This document shows, piece by piece, positions 26,076-34,838 of a DNA stretch of 64,000 nucleotides (positions are counted from its first letter, which is position 1; every line of letters starts with the position of its first letter). A program made the position numbers and the translations under genes. The DNA lies in assembly GCA_023459055.1 (NCBI GenBank), contig JAEWVR010000036.1:1-64000 (forward strand), written 5' to 3'. This DNA is from Fibrobacterota bacterium. GTDB lineage: Bacteria > Fibrobacterota > Chitinivibrionia > Chitinivibrionales > Chitinispirillaceae. Under the pieces are notes generated by a model. It made no database searches, was not told the origin of the DNA, and worked only from the letters and a program-made list of their open reading frames with translations.

Positions 26076-26780
26076 TTACTGCCATAATGCGCAGCGCATT
26101 GCAGTGGCAGCAAGTTCAGTGCGTAAGCGTGTCCGGCCGAGGCGCAGAAAAGAAAATCCGTTTTGTCTGAACAAATCACATTCATCAGTGGAAAATCCTC
26201 CTGGGGGCCCTATGAAACAGTTGATAGTTGATATAGAAGGATCAAGTGTTATTCCGGATGAGCCATCATAGTCAGCAGTGATACAGAATCCGTTTTTAAA
26301 GCAGGTTTGATCCAGTATTTGCGGTTTGTTAAGAACCGGAAGATATGGATAGAGCGACTGTTTCATCGCGGCAATCATTTTACCACGCAGGCGTTCATCA
26401 TGTTTTTCCCACTTGTTTTCCCACCAGTTTTTCTGACATTGTGATGAAATAAGCGGGGTGATTGAATTAACACCAAGTGCTGTAAGGTCTGTAACTATTG
26501 ATTCAAACGCATCTTTATCAGGAATGCCGACAAAAAAATTAAATTCCGGCGTTATTTTTTGTATTACCTTACTGTCAAAGATGATGCCGCTTGCACATGA
26601 ACCACTGATTTCGCTAAGTTTACAAACATGTATAACGCCATCCCCGCACGAAACCTGAAAGGTATCGCCCTGCGCAAGCCGTAACACCTTTACCGCATGA
26701 CGAGTATCGTTTTCATCAAGAATGACTGTATTGTTGGTCATGTTGACTGCATAAAATAAAAAATGATCAAATTCACGCAT
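26076..26780 (-). CDS. rsmE: 16S rRNA m3U1498 methyltransferase (RsmE)
   Basis: SPOUT-fold methyltransferase of 234 residues. Recognisable features are HAVKVLRLAQGDTFQVSCGDG in the PUA-like N-terminal domain, then GIPDKDAFESIVTDLTALGV, a lysine/arginine-containing helix (RLRGKMIAAMKQSL) and the knot region FIGPPGGFSTDEC...FLRLGRTRLRTELAATAM. Two positions deviate from the usual IGPEGGF and LRTETA motifs (Glu to Pro, Thr to Leu). The ATG at 26780 gives the usual N-terminus MREFDHFL; the upstream extension is not conserved. A heptamer array lies directly upstream. Confidence 0.88.
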   Translation of the reverse strand: MREFDHFLFYAVNMTNNTVILDENDTRHAVKVLRLAQGDTFQVSCGDGVIHVCKLSEISGSCASGIIFDSKVIQKITPEFNFFVGIPDKDAFESIVTDLTALGVNSITPLISSQCQKNWWENKWEKHDERLRGKMIAAMKQSLYPYLPVLNKPQILDQTCFKNGFCITADYDGSSGITLDPSISTINCFIGPPGGFSTDECDLFRQNGFSFLRLGRTRLRTELAATAMRCALWQ

Positions 26781-26802
26781 TGGAAAAACTTTCTGGGAGG
26801 AG

Positions 26803-26851
26803 GTAGTAAGTAGCAAGTAGTATGTAGTATGTAGTATGTAGTATGTAGGTA
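26803..26851. repeat. Heptanucleotide repeat array A
   Basis: Seven consecutive 7-base units in one phase: gtagtaa, gtagcaa, gtagtat (four times), gtaggta. It lies just upstream of rsmE and is separated by a 7-bp hairpin (tacacgc/gcgtgta, 26862-26878) from array B. Confidence 0.9.
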
Positions 26852-26881
26852 AGAAAAGCTATACACGCGCAGCGTGTAATG

Positions 26882-26946
<65 letters not shown>

Positions 26947-26966
<20 letters not shown>

Positions 26967-27684
26967 CCGGCTCCCTCTTCAACTGATAATACGCCTTAAG
27001 TACTTTCTGATAATACTTCACCGACAGCTGGTTACTCTTTATTGATGATGTTACTGTGCCGGGGCCCTGGTTGTATGCAAGAATGCCGAGTTTGAAACTT
27101 TTAAATTTATTGATAAGAAATGTAAGATAACTGACACCTATCATTATGTTAACTTCCGGTTTGAGGAGATCTTCCATGGTAAGTTCTTGTAAGCCAAGCT
27201 TTTTTGCCATCTCTTGCGCAGTTTCTATTTTTAACTGCATCAAACCTATTGCACCGCTAAGGTTGCCGCTTTTAAATCTGCCAAGTGCTTTTTCGTTAAA
27301 ATAACTTTCAACCTGAATTACTGCAATGAGTAAAAACGGATCAAAACTGTACTGACGACTATTTGAGTAAATCAGTTCTGAGAGGCGGAAAATAGACTGG
27401 TCTGTAATACGATTGTTGAGAATGGAACGTAATGTTTCAGATATATGAATAACATTGCTGAGATGATGATGTTCTTTCTGAAGTACCAGATTTTCTTTAC
27501 GCAACTCAATTAATTTAATGTCATCACGATGAGCAATTATTTCATTATGAAAGATAATACTGGTAATAATCGCCAGAGAACCACTGAGTATGATAACAAA
27601 CAGAATACTGATAAGTTCAGAAAACCAGACATTTTTTCCGTATATAAGAAATCCGCGACGTAACGCTGTCAGTATACGGTTCAT
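26947..27684 (-). CDS. Membrane-anchored lytic transglycosylase (SLT domain)
   Basis: A 245-residue peptidoglycan lytic transglycosylase. One membrane segment (about residues 23-45) is followed by a short coiled-coil-like region and a C-terminal SLT domain with the catalytic Glu126 in AVIQVESYFN, GAIGLMQL, and LGILAYNQGPGTV. The enzyme domain is therefore periplasmic. The last six residues (GVASSK) and the stop codon are encoded by a heptamer repeat array. The start overlaps the STAS gene (ATGA). It is the third gene of the GH57-like/STAS/SLT operon. Confidence 0.9.
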
Positions 27685-28307
27685 TTTATACTGTCTTTAA
27701 TAGGATTGATAATACCAAGCTGCTCAAGTGGTTTTATCCTTTCCCGCATTGCGTCAACTTCAAATTTAATCTGTTGATTTGTTTGTTGCAGGGTGTGTAC
27801 TTCCACCTGTTGGCGTTTAATATAGCGGCTTTGAATCCGGATTATAAAGAGAAGTGAAATGAACCATCCGCATAAGACAATAACCATAAATAATGCAACC
27901 GGACGGGAAATTCGTATACCGGTTTTTTTTGATAATTTTCGTCCACTCTGACGGATCGCACTTAATAAACCTCCGGACGTTAACGATTGTGCATCAGGAT
28001 AGACCGGGAATATATTATTATAAGGAGCGAACGCACGTGAGACTGTGGCGTTTTTAAAAATAAGTTTTATCTCACCACCTTTACCACGAACGACACTTAA
28101 CAATTGAAGAAACAACTGTACCGCAGAATCATCAATACTGGTGATCTTTTCCAGATCAACGATGAACTGACGGTTCCGGTCCTCAAGAAGTACATCGAAC
28201 TTCTCTTTCATCTGTGCTATCTGGTCTTTGCGAAAATGTCCGGCAAGAATCAGCCAGATTGCTCCGCCGCGTCCCTCGATTGTTATATCCATTGAATCAT
28301 AAAACAT
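27681..28307 (-). CDS. STAS-domain protein with transmembrane segment and coiled coil
   Basis: A 208-residue protein: an N-terminal STAS (anti-sigma-factor-antagonist) domain of about 105 residues (FIVDLEKITSIDDSAVQLFLQLL, with Ser in the position commonly phosphorylated), a linker, one membrane helix at about 137-158 (PVALFMVIVLCGWFISLLFII) and a C-terminal coiled coil (VEVHTLQQTNQQIKFEVDAM). AGGAG lies six bases before the ATG. It overlaps both neighbours. STAS domains usually act in protein partner-switching; here a cytoplasmic STAS domain is tied to a periplasmic coil, which might signal across the membrane to the lytic transglycosylase. That link is inference. Confidence 0.8.
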   Translation of the reverse strand: MFYDSMDITIEGRGGAIWLILAGHFRKDQIAQMKEKFDVLLEDRNRQFIVDLEKITSIDDSAVQLFLQLLSVVRGKGGEIKLIFKNATVSRAFAPYNNIFPVYPDAQSLTSGGLLSAIRQSGRKLSKKTGIRISRPVALFMVIVLCGWFISLLFIIRIQSRYIKRQQVEVHTLQQTNQQIKFEVDAMRERIKPLEQLGIINPIKDSIK

Positions 28308-30222
28308 CGATATCTCCTGATGCTTTACGCATGCGTTTGCATGAAAGCTTACCTATTAATTTCCATTGGGCACTCGAGTCGAGAAGAATATTGGTTGTCA
28401 GTAAAATTCTTATACCCAGTGATGGATCCGGGAGCTGTTCGCTATTCAGTGTGGGCAGGCACCAGATATCGAGTGGCTTCTGGGTTTGAAAAAGGATTCT
28501 TAATCCACACAGTCTATCCTCAAAATACCATCGTGTGGCACCCTCAATCTGAATGTGATCAATACCAATCCTGTCAAAAGTTTTTTTGCCATTGATAATA
28601 CGGACATTGCCGCTCTGTAAGCCGGGAAGGCCGAAACTTAACTCTGTTGCAAACCTGAATGTATAAGGTGTTAACGACTGATTTGAAAATTGATACACGA
28701 ATGAAAGTGATGACGTATTTTGTTCAAGTCCGTACACTTTTTCAAGAATAAGCGGACATGGCTTATCGTTTCGAAGTAATGCACCATGTTTGGTAAGTGA
28801 TGCCCGTATACCGGTCGCATTTTTTGATACTTTGTATGTAAATTGACTCTTAAGGAAGTTGCCGAGATCGGGGGCTTTTCCTGTCAGTATGTCTGCTGCT
28901 GACGCTTCAGGATTATAAAACCTGTCTGAAAACCACGCGCGGGATTTACCGGCTGAAAGAATATCCGGCTTGTTGTGCTGTTCAGGATTATAGGCACTGC
29001 AGAGGTTTATTGTGCGATCACGATAATCAAATTCAAAAATTGTTCCACCGCAACTATAATCAATGTAGAGTTTGACACTTTTGTTTGCCAGTAGAATACT
29101 TTTATTCCCATTCCGTAAAAAATCAGTAATTCGTATCTGTCCTCCATGGATTCCTGCCCGTTCACTAATCTCCTTTTCCAGTTCAATCATCTTTGAAAAG
29201 GTCCAGAGTCTGTCAGTTGTGTTTTCAAATCCGCTTTCTTTGCCGGGAAGAAAACGGTTGATATCCTGAATGAAAAAAAGTTCTTTTTTCATTGGTAAAC
29301 TGATACGGGGGTCTGTGAATTCGCTTACCTGGTTATACAGATCCATAAGCTTTCGTTGCATGATACCGATCTGATCAAACGAATGCAGATAATTAAGAAA
29401 ATGTAAATCAACCGGATTCGCATTGCCTAACATTAAACTTGATGGAATATATTGCAGTCCAAGCGGCTGTGCATCCCGAAGTATTTCGCTGAACGTGACT
29501 GGTTGATAAGTTAGTATGTGTTTGTCAATTTCTGATGCAGCATAGTTGAGCCATCGGAACGGATCAGCTTCACCTTCCGCCTTGAGAGGAAACTGATACT
29601 GAAGTATCGCTATTAATTCACCCTGCGATTCATTCTTGTCTGATGTATAAATCTGTTCAATCCAGTTCTTGAAATCAACCGGTGCAGTCATATGGTGAAT
29701 AATCGTTGTTGCAATTAAGGGAATCGAACTTCCACTATGTTCGGCCATCCAGTAACCCCCGATTGATTGCAATGATGATGGAAGCAGATCTTTCGAAACG
29801 ACAAGATAGTGCACGCCGCTGTTTTTGAGAAGTTCAATCATTGATGGTTCAAAGTTGGAGAATGGTGGCATATACCCCAGAGGTGTTTCACCGGCGATAT
29901 CAGTGTATTTTTGAAGTCCATACCTGACATTTTCAAACGAGAGTTGTGGGGGTGACATACTGAGAAACGGCTCGGTATATCCTGTCAAGATCCATTCAAA
30001 GAATCCCTTTTTCTGAAAATCCCTGAATTGAGAAAGCAATAACGGATTTATACATTCAACGATGTATGCCGGCAGGACAATATTAAATCTGAAGTGAGGA
30101 TGTTCTGTAACAAGCGAGAGCAGGTTGCGGATACAACGATCAACGGATTCCTTGAGAACCGCCTTTGACATTAAACGGTTTTTATAAGGATGCAGCAAAA
30201 GTGACAGTGTATTTCTTTTCAT
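28297..30222 (-). CDS. GH57-like protein lacking catalytic motifs
   Basis: A 641-residue protein whose layout resembles GH57 4-alpha-glucanotransferases with C-terminal DUF1925/1926-like beta domains: N-terminal barrel with NIVLPAYIVECI, GFFEWILTGYTEPFLS, then LGYMPPFSNFEPSMIELLKNSGVHYLV. In active GH57 enzymes the latter segment carries the nucleophile Glu (WLTERVWQPE-type); by my alignment that position is Pro120. The N-terminal HNHQP-type motif reads LLLHPYKNR and no DDGE-type second motif is seen. It is probably catalytically dead or changed in activity. First gene of the tight operon with the STAS protein and lytic transglycosylase (11-base overlap). Confidence 0.7.
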   Translation of the reverse strand: MKRNTLSLLLHPYKNRLMSKAVLKESVDRCIRNLLSLVTEHPHFRFNIVLPAYIVECINPLLLSQFRDFQKKGFFEWILTGYTEPFLSMSPPQLSFENVRYGLQKYTDIAGETPLGYMPPFSNFEPSMIELLKNSGVHYLVVSKDLLPSSLQSIGGYWMAEHSGSSIPLIATTIIHHMTAPVDFKNWIEQIYTSDKNESQGELIAILQYQFPLKAEGEADPFRWLNYAASEIDKHILTYQPVTFSEILRDAQPLGLQYIPSSLMLGNANPVDLHFLNYLHSFDQIGIMQRKLMDLYNQVSEFTDPRISLPMKKELFFIQDINRFLPGKESGFENTTDRLWTFSKMIELEKEISERAGIHGGQIRITDFLRNGNKSILLANKSVKLYIDYSCGGTIFEFDYRDRTINLCSAYNPEQHNKPDILSAGKSRAWFSDRFYNPEASAADILTGKAPDLGNFLKSQFTYKVSKNATGIRASLTKHGALLRNDKPCPLILEKVYGLEQNTSSLSFVYQFSNQSLTPYTFRFATELSFGLPGLQSGNVRIINGKKTFDRIGIDHIQIEGATRWYFEDRLCGLRILFQTQKPLDIWCLPTLNSEQLPDPSLGIRILLTTNILLDSSAQWKLIGKLSCKRMRKASGDIDVL

Positions 30223-30780
30223 TCTTACAAATTATAATCCTGCATAACAATATTCAATCATATTTTTATATAATTGTTAATATACAGCCTTTTATAAGTG
30301 CCATACAAAAAAATATTTTTATTTGCATTAATTAAGAACTGGTGGTATAATACATTTTTTATTTCATGACGATTACAGCAATGCAACCAGGTATGATTAA
30401 CCTTTTTTAACAACAATGGTCTTATGAATTCCTCAAATTCCAATGTCTCCCGGCAAAAAAAGATCTTTATAAAATCTCAACTGTTTTTACAAAAAGTGAA
30501 AATTTAAAATCCGGATTGTTTACAATGGCTAGTAACTGGTGAATTAATATTTTTATTGATTAAAAAAGGTAATAAATAGTTAAAAATTTGATTAGTGATT
30601 CATTGAAATAATGCGATTGAAATAATTGTTTGTAAACGTTGAATTAATTAATGACCTGTAAATTCGCAGTGTTTTACTTAATCGAAAAAAAAGGTATTTT
30701 TCTTTGAATTGTTATTAAATACAATTTATATTATATGCACTTCAAATAATTATCAAAAAATCCTCTGGAGGGATCAATTT
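30223..30780. other. AT-rich intergenic region, divergent promoters likely
   Basis: About 560 bases between the divergently transcribed GH57-like and ppdK genes. Strongly AT rich with many A/T runs, which fits two promoters, but I could not single out a convincing -35/-10 pair. No coding frame of note, no RNA gene seen. Confidence 0.5.
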
Positions 30781-33700
30781 ATGGCCAAGTATGTGTATTT
30801 TTTCGGTGGTGGAAAAGCTGATGGTAATGAATCGATGAAAAATCTTCTCGGTGGTAAAGGTGCGAATCTTGCCGAGATGGCTGGGAATCCCGCACTAAAA
30901 CTTCCTGTTCCACCAGGCTTTACAATCACTACAGATGTCTGCACTTACTACTACGCTAATAAAAGAAATTATCCAAAAGAATTAAAATCACAAGTTGATG
31001 CAGCACTCAAAAGTGTTGAAAAACTGATGGGTAAAAAATTCGGAGATCCGGTTAATCCACTGCTCGTATCAGTACGAAGCGGTGCCCGCAAGTCAATGCC
31101 CGGCATGATGGACACTGTTCTGAATGTCGGTCTTAACGATGTCACTGTTCAGGGGCTTATTGACAAAACAAATAATCCCCGTTTTGCTTACGATGCATAC
31201 CGTCGCTTAATTATGATGTACGCTGATGTCGTAATGGAAAAAGCCGAAGGAATTGAGCCAAAGGGTGGCAAGGGTATCAGAAAAATTCTTGATGAACGTC
31301 TTGAAAAGCTAAAACATGAAAAAGGTTATAAACTTGATACTGAAATATCTGCTGATGAGCTCAAGGCTCTTGTGGCAGAGTTTAAACAGATTGTCAAGGA
31401 TCAGCTTGGCAAACCATTTCCTGAGGATCCTCAGGATCAGCTCTGGGGTGGTATCGGTGCAGTGTTTATGAGCTGGAATGGAAAGCGTGCTGTTGAATAT
31501 CGCAGAATCGAAAGAATTCCAGACGAGTGGGGAACTGCAGTTACCGTTCAGAGTATGGTATTTGGAAATATGGGCGAAGAGAGTGCAACTGGTGTTGCAT
31601 TTACCCGTAACCCGGGAAATGGTGAGGGACTGTTCTATGGCGAATATCTGATCAATGCGCAAGGTGAAGACGTAGTTGCTGGTATCAGGACTCCATCACC
31701 TATTAATGAATACTCAAAAAATGATCAGAGTAAAGATCATCCTACACTTGAAGAGGTCATGCCTGAAATCTATAAACAGTTGTTCGATATCCAGAAACGT
31801 CTTGAGAAACACTATAAAGACATGCAGGATATCGAGTTTACAATTGAAAATAAACGACTCTTTATGCTTCAGTGCCGTGTTGGCAAACGTAACGGAGTTG
31901 CTGCTGTTCGTACAGCAACTGATATGGTTAAGGAAAAGCTGATTGATATTGACACTGCGATTATGCGTGTCGCACCGAATCAGCTTGTGGAACTCCTTCT
32001 TCCAATGATTGATCCTGCTGCTGAATCAGCAACAAGTTATATCGCAAAGGGTCTTCCTGCCGGTCCTGGTGGTGCAAAAGGTCGTGTTGTGTTTACATCA
32101 GAGGATGCAGTCGAGTGGGCATCACGTGGTGAGAAGGTTATTCTTGTCCGTGAGGAAACATCACCGGAAGACGTTGACGGGATGCATAAGGCACAGGCGA
32201 TTCTTACATCCAAAGGTGGTATGACATCACATGCAGCACTGGTTGCACGAGGCTGGGGCAAATGCTGTGTTGTCGGATGTTCAGACATCGAAGTTACCGG
32301 TAAAACATTTAAGACAAAATCGGGCAGGGTGATAAAAGAGGGTGAATGGATCTCCATTAACGGTACCAAAGGTACAGTATATGAAGGTCAGCTTGGCCTT
32401 GTTGATATTGACCTTGATAACAATCAGTCATTTGTTGCTCTGATGGCAATGTGTGACAAAACAAGAAAGCTCAGGATCAGAACAAATGCTGATTCACCTG
32501 CTGATGCCTCAAAAGCGGTATCATTTGGTGCTGAGGGTATCGGGCTTTTCCGCACAGAGCATATGTTCTATGGCGAAGGTTCAGACAAACCGCTGTTCCT
32601 TCTTAGAAAAATGATCATGAGCGGTACTGTTGACGAGCGTAAGGCAGCGCTTAATGAACTCGCAGTATTTGTCAAACATGATATCAAAGCGACCATGGAA
32701 GTTCTTAATGGATTGCCAATCACAATCCGTCTTCTTGATCCTCCGCTTCATGAATTCGTGCCTCATAGTGATGACAAAATCGAAGCAATGGCTAAGGAGC
32801 TCAGGATCAGTGTTGCTGAAGTCAAGAAACGCGGTGAAGCTCTCAAGGAATGCAATCCGATGCTTGGACACCGAGGCGTTCGTCTTGGTATAACCTATCC
32901 TGAGGTTTCTGAAATGCAGATCCGCGCAATTCTACTTGCTGCTGGCGAACTTATTAAAGAAGGTAAAAAGGCATTCCCTGAGATCATGGTTCCTGTAACA
33001 TGTTCGGTTAATGAGTTAACAAATCAGAAGAAAATCGTTGATAGGGTATATGCTGAAGTCTGTGAGTTCCTTGGTGTCAAAAAGATTCCGTTCATGTACG
33101 GTACAATGATTGAAATTCCACGGGCAGCCCTTACTGCAAAGTCAATGGCTGAAACAGCAGAGTTTTTCTCATTTGGTACCAATGATCTTACTCAAATGGG
33201 TTTTGGTTTCTCTCGTGATGATATCGGCGGGTTCCTCCCTGAATATCTTACACAGAAAATTTTACCAGCTGATCCTTTCCAGACAATTGATCAGGAAGGT
33301 ATTGGTGAACTCATTAAGTTTGGTATCGATCGCGGTCGTTCATCACGCCCTGAACTCAAGGTCGGTATCTGTGGTGAGCACGGTGGAGATCCTGAATCTG
33401 TCAAGTTCTGCCATCGTGCAGGTATGAATTATGTCTCATGCTCACCATTCCGTGTACCTATTGCACGTCTGGCGGCAGCACAAGCAGCGGTAGAAGACAA
33501 AAAGTCTGGAAATAAATCTAAAACAACTGTAAAGGAAGTGAAAACCATGGCAAAAGTTACAGCAAAAAAAGCAACAGCGACGAAACCGGCAGCGAAGAAA
33601 GCAGCAGCAAAACCAGTTAAAAAGGCCGTTGCAAAGAAAACCGTGACTAAAAAAGCAGCAACGAAGAAAGTCGCTGCAAAACCAACAGCAAAAAAAGCAG

Positions 33701-33861
33701 CTCCTGTAGCAGCTAAGAAACGTGGTCGTCCGGCTGGTTCAGCAAAAAAAGCAGTACCAGTTGCTAAAAAGGCAGCAAAACCGGTTGCGAAGAAGGCAAC
33801 GAAAAAAGCTGCAGCTCCAAAAGTTGTTGCAAAAAAACGCGGTCGTCCTGCAAAAAAGTAA
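30781..33861 (+). CDS. ppdK: Pyruvate phosphate dikinase fused to an H1-like/AT-hook tail
   Basis: A 1026-residue protein. Residues 1 to about 903 are a complete PPDK (pyruvate + ATP + Pi to PEP + AMP + PPi): nucleotide-binding GGKGANLAEM, the phosphohistidine loop GGMTSHAALVARG with His484, and the PEP-domain Cys864 in VGICGEHGGDP, ending RVPIARLAAAQAA, where PPDKs normally stop. A further 120 residues are almost only Lys, Ala, Pro, Val and Thr (AKKAAAKP-like), with two AT-hook cores RGRP at 981-984 and 1020-1023. The start at 30781 follows GGAGGGA; the reading frame extends upstream but without support. A second start inside the tail is described separately. Followed by a terminator. Confidence 0.93.
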   Translation: MAKYVYFFGGGKADGNESMKNLLGGKGANLAEMAGNPALKLPVPPGFTITTDVCTYYYANKRNYPKELKSQVDAALKSVEKLMGKKFGDPVNPLLVSVRSGARKSMPGMMDTVLNVGLNDVTVQGLIDKTNNPRFAYDAYRRLIMMYADVVMEKAEGIEPKGGKGIRKILDERLEKLKHEKGYKLDTEISADELKALVAEFKQIVKDQLGKPFPEDPQDQLWGGIGAVFMSWNGKRAVEYRRIERIPDEWGTAVTVQSMVFGNMGEESATGVAFTRNPGNGEGLFYGEYLINAQGEDVVAGIRTPSPINEYSKNDQSKDHPTLEEVMPEIYKQLFDIQKRLEKHYKDMQDIEFTIENKRLFMLQCRVGKRNGVAAVRTATDMVKEKLIDIDTAIMRVAPNQLVELLLPMIDPAAESATSYIAKGLPAGPGGAKGRVVFTSEDAVEWASRGEKVILVREETSPEDVDGMHKAQAILTSKGGMTSHAALVARGWGKCCVVGCSDIEVTGKTFKTKSGRVIKEGEWISINGTKGTVYEGQLGLVDIDLDNNQSFVALMAMCDKTRKLRIRTNADSPADASKAVSFGAEGIGLFRTEHMFYGEGSDKPLFLLRKMIMSGTVDERKAALNELAVFVKHDIKATMEVLNGLPITIRLLDPPLHEFVPHSDDKIEAMAKELRISVAEVKKRGEALKECNPMLGHRGVRLGITYPEVSEMQIRAILLAAGELIKEGKKAFPEIMVPVTCSVNELTNQKKIVDRVYAEVCEFLGVKKIPFMYGTMIEIPRAALTAKSMAETAEFFSFGTNDLTQMGFGFSRDDIGGFLPEYLTQKILPADPFQTIDQEGIGELIKFGIDRGRSSRPELKVGICGEHGGDPESVKFCHRAGMNYVSCSPFRVPIARLAAAQAAVEDKKSGNKSKTTVKEVKTMAKVTAKKATATKPAAKKAAAKPVKKAVAKKTVTKKAATKKVAAKPTAKKAAPVAAKKRGRPAGSAKKAVPVAKKAAKPVAKKATKKAAAPKVVAKKRGRPAKK
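33547..33861 (+). CDS. Histone H1-like AT-hook protein from an internal start in ppdK
   Basis: In the ppdK frame, AAGGAAGTG sits eight bases before the ATG that is PPDK codon 923. Translation from it would give a separate 104-residue basic protein (MAKVTAKKATATKP...) with Lys/Ala/Pro repeats like bacterial H1-type proteins and two KKRGRPA AT-hook motifs, i.e. a likely minor-groove DNA-binding, nucleoid-associated protein. The linker just before it (DKKSGNKSKTTVKEVKT) looks like former intergenic sequence made coding. Either the fused form, the short form or both may be produced. Confidence 0.6.
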   Translation: MAKVTAKKATATKPAAKKAAAKPVKKAVAKKTVTKKAATKKVAAKPTAKKAAPVAAKKRGRPAGSAKKAVPVAKKAAKPVAKKATKKAAAPKVVAKKRGRPAKK

Positions 33862-33890
33862 TTACTTAAAAGTAGTTTACACGTTAGTAC

Positions 33891-33928
33891 AATAAAAAAG
33901 GACCGGAGTAATCCAGTCCTTTTTTATT
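33891..33928. terminator. Bidirectional Rho-independent terminator
   Basis: A 13-base perfect stem (aataaaaaaggac at 33891-33903, its complement at 33916-33928) with A-run on one side and T-run on the other, so it can stop both ppdK (+) and thpR (-) transcription. Confidence 0.9.
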
Positions 33929-33941
33929 AGGCTTATATTTT

Positions 33942-33997
33942 TTGGCTGTTGGCTGTTGGCACTTACTACGTGCTACTTGCTACTTGCTACTTGCTAC
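33942..33997. repeat. Heptanucleotide repeat array C
   Basis: Eight 7-base units in one register: ttggctg twice, ttggcac, ttactac, gtgctac, ttgctac three times. It lies 14 bases beyond the thpR stop codon and next to the terminator. The ttgctac unit is the same as the gctactt unit of array B in another phase. Confidence 0.9.
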
Positions 33998-34011
33998 TGA
34001 ATTTTGTCCAT

Positions 34012-34548
34012 TCACTCTGACACAAAACTCGCTTCCCTGACATGCTGCGCCCCGTTTTTCCCAAGGTAACTTCTGTATAAATGAAACTCACTTATTTCAA
34101 AGGGCTCTGTTTTAAAAAGATGATTATCGGTAATAAACTGAATCACACGTTCTTTGTGAGGTCTGTCAAGGCGGGCAACTGTTATGTGCGGATGAAATGT
34201 GCGACTCTCTGTTTTCATACCGAGAGCTGTGAGCATCCGCTCAATAGAACGCTGAAGATTTTCAAGCTCTGTGCAGTTGTCAATACCAACCCACAATACC
34301 TCCGGATCTTTACGCAAAGGAAAAAAACCGGTTGACTTTACCGCTATGTGGAACGGTTCGAACCGGATTTGTTCCAGTGCAGTAATTATTGATGTCTCTG
34401 TTTGTGTATCGGTTTCCCCGATAAAACGCATCGTAATGTGAAGCTGATCATGAGGAATCCAGCGGGCTCCCTGAATTGCAGTATAAAGATCACTTATCTG
34501 GTCCCGCACTTGCTCTGGCATGTCAATTGCAATAAATAATCGTGGCAT
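34012..34548 (-). CDS. thpR: RNA 2',3'-cyclic phosphodiesterase
   Basis: A 178-residue member of the 2H phosphoesterase family (ThpR/LigT). The two HxT motifs are LHITM (His37) and HPHITVARL in the second half. The N-terminus MPRLFIAIDMPEQV and FVSE C-terminus are typical of the family, which opens 2',3'-cyclic phosphates on RNA. Stand-alone gene between ppdK and nnr on the opposite strand; ribosome binding site not obvious. Confidence 0.9.
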   Translation of the reverse strand: MPRLFIAIDMPEQVRDQISDLYTAIQGARWIPHDQLHITMRFIGETDTQTETSIITALEQIRFEPFHIAVKSTGFFPLRKDPEVLWVGIDNCTELENLQRSIERMLTALGMKTESRTFHPHITVARLDRPHKERVIQFITDNHLFKTEPFEISEFHLYRSYLGKNGAQHVREASFVSE

Positions 34549-34838
34549 AATCTGTGTACCTGATAAATCAGGATTTTGTTGAGTGTGTTGCTTTGTTTAC
34601 AACAATTAAAATGTATGTGGTTTTATTCAATATACCATACTGTCACCGGATTTTCACAAATAAATAACCAGAAGTGGTGACTCATGGAAAACAACCTGGT
34701 TTTGTGTATAAAAGTTTTAAAATCGTGAGCTTGTATGTTGCAAATGGGATGCATTAAAAGTACATTTATCTAATGAATTGCTCTTCTTTATCGTAAGCGG
34801 AATTACCGGATTCAGGTTAAGCAGAAAGGATTCCTGTG

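Noticed and set aside
26011..26271. 86-residue plus-strand frame antisense to rsmE
   Set aside because: Most of it is antisense to the conserved RsmE C-terminus; no independent support.
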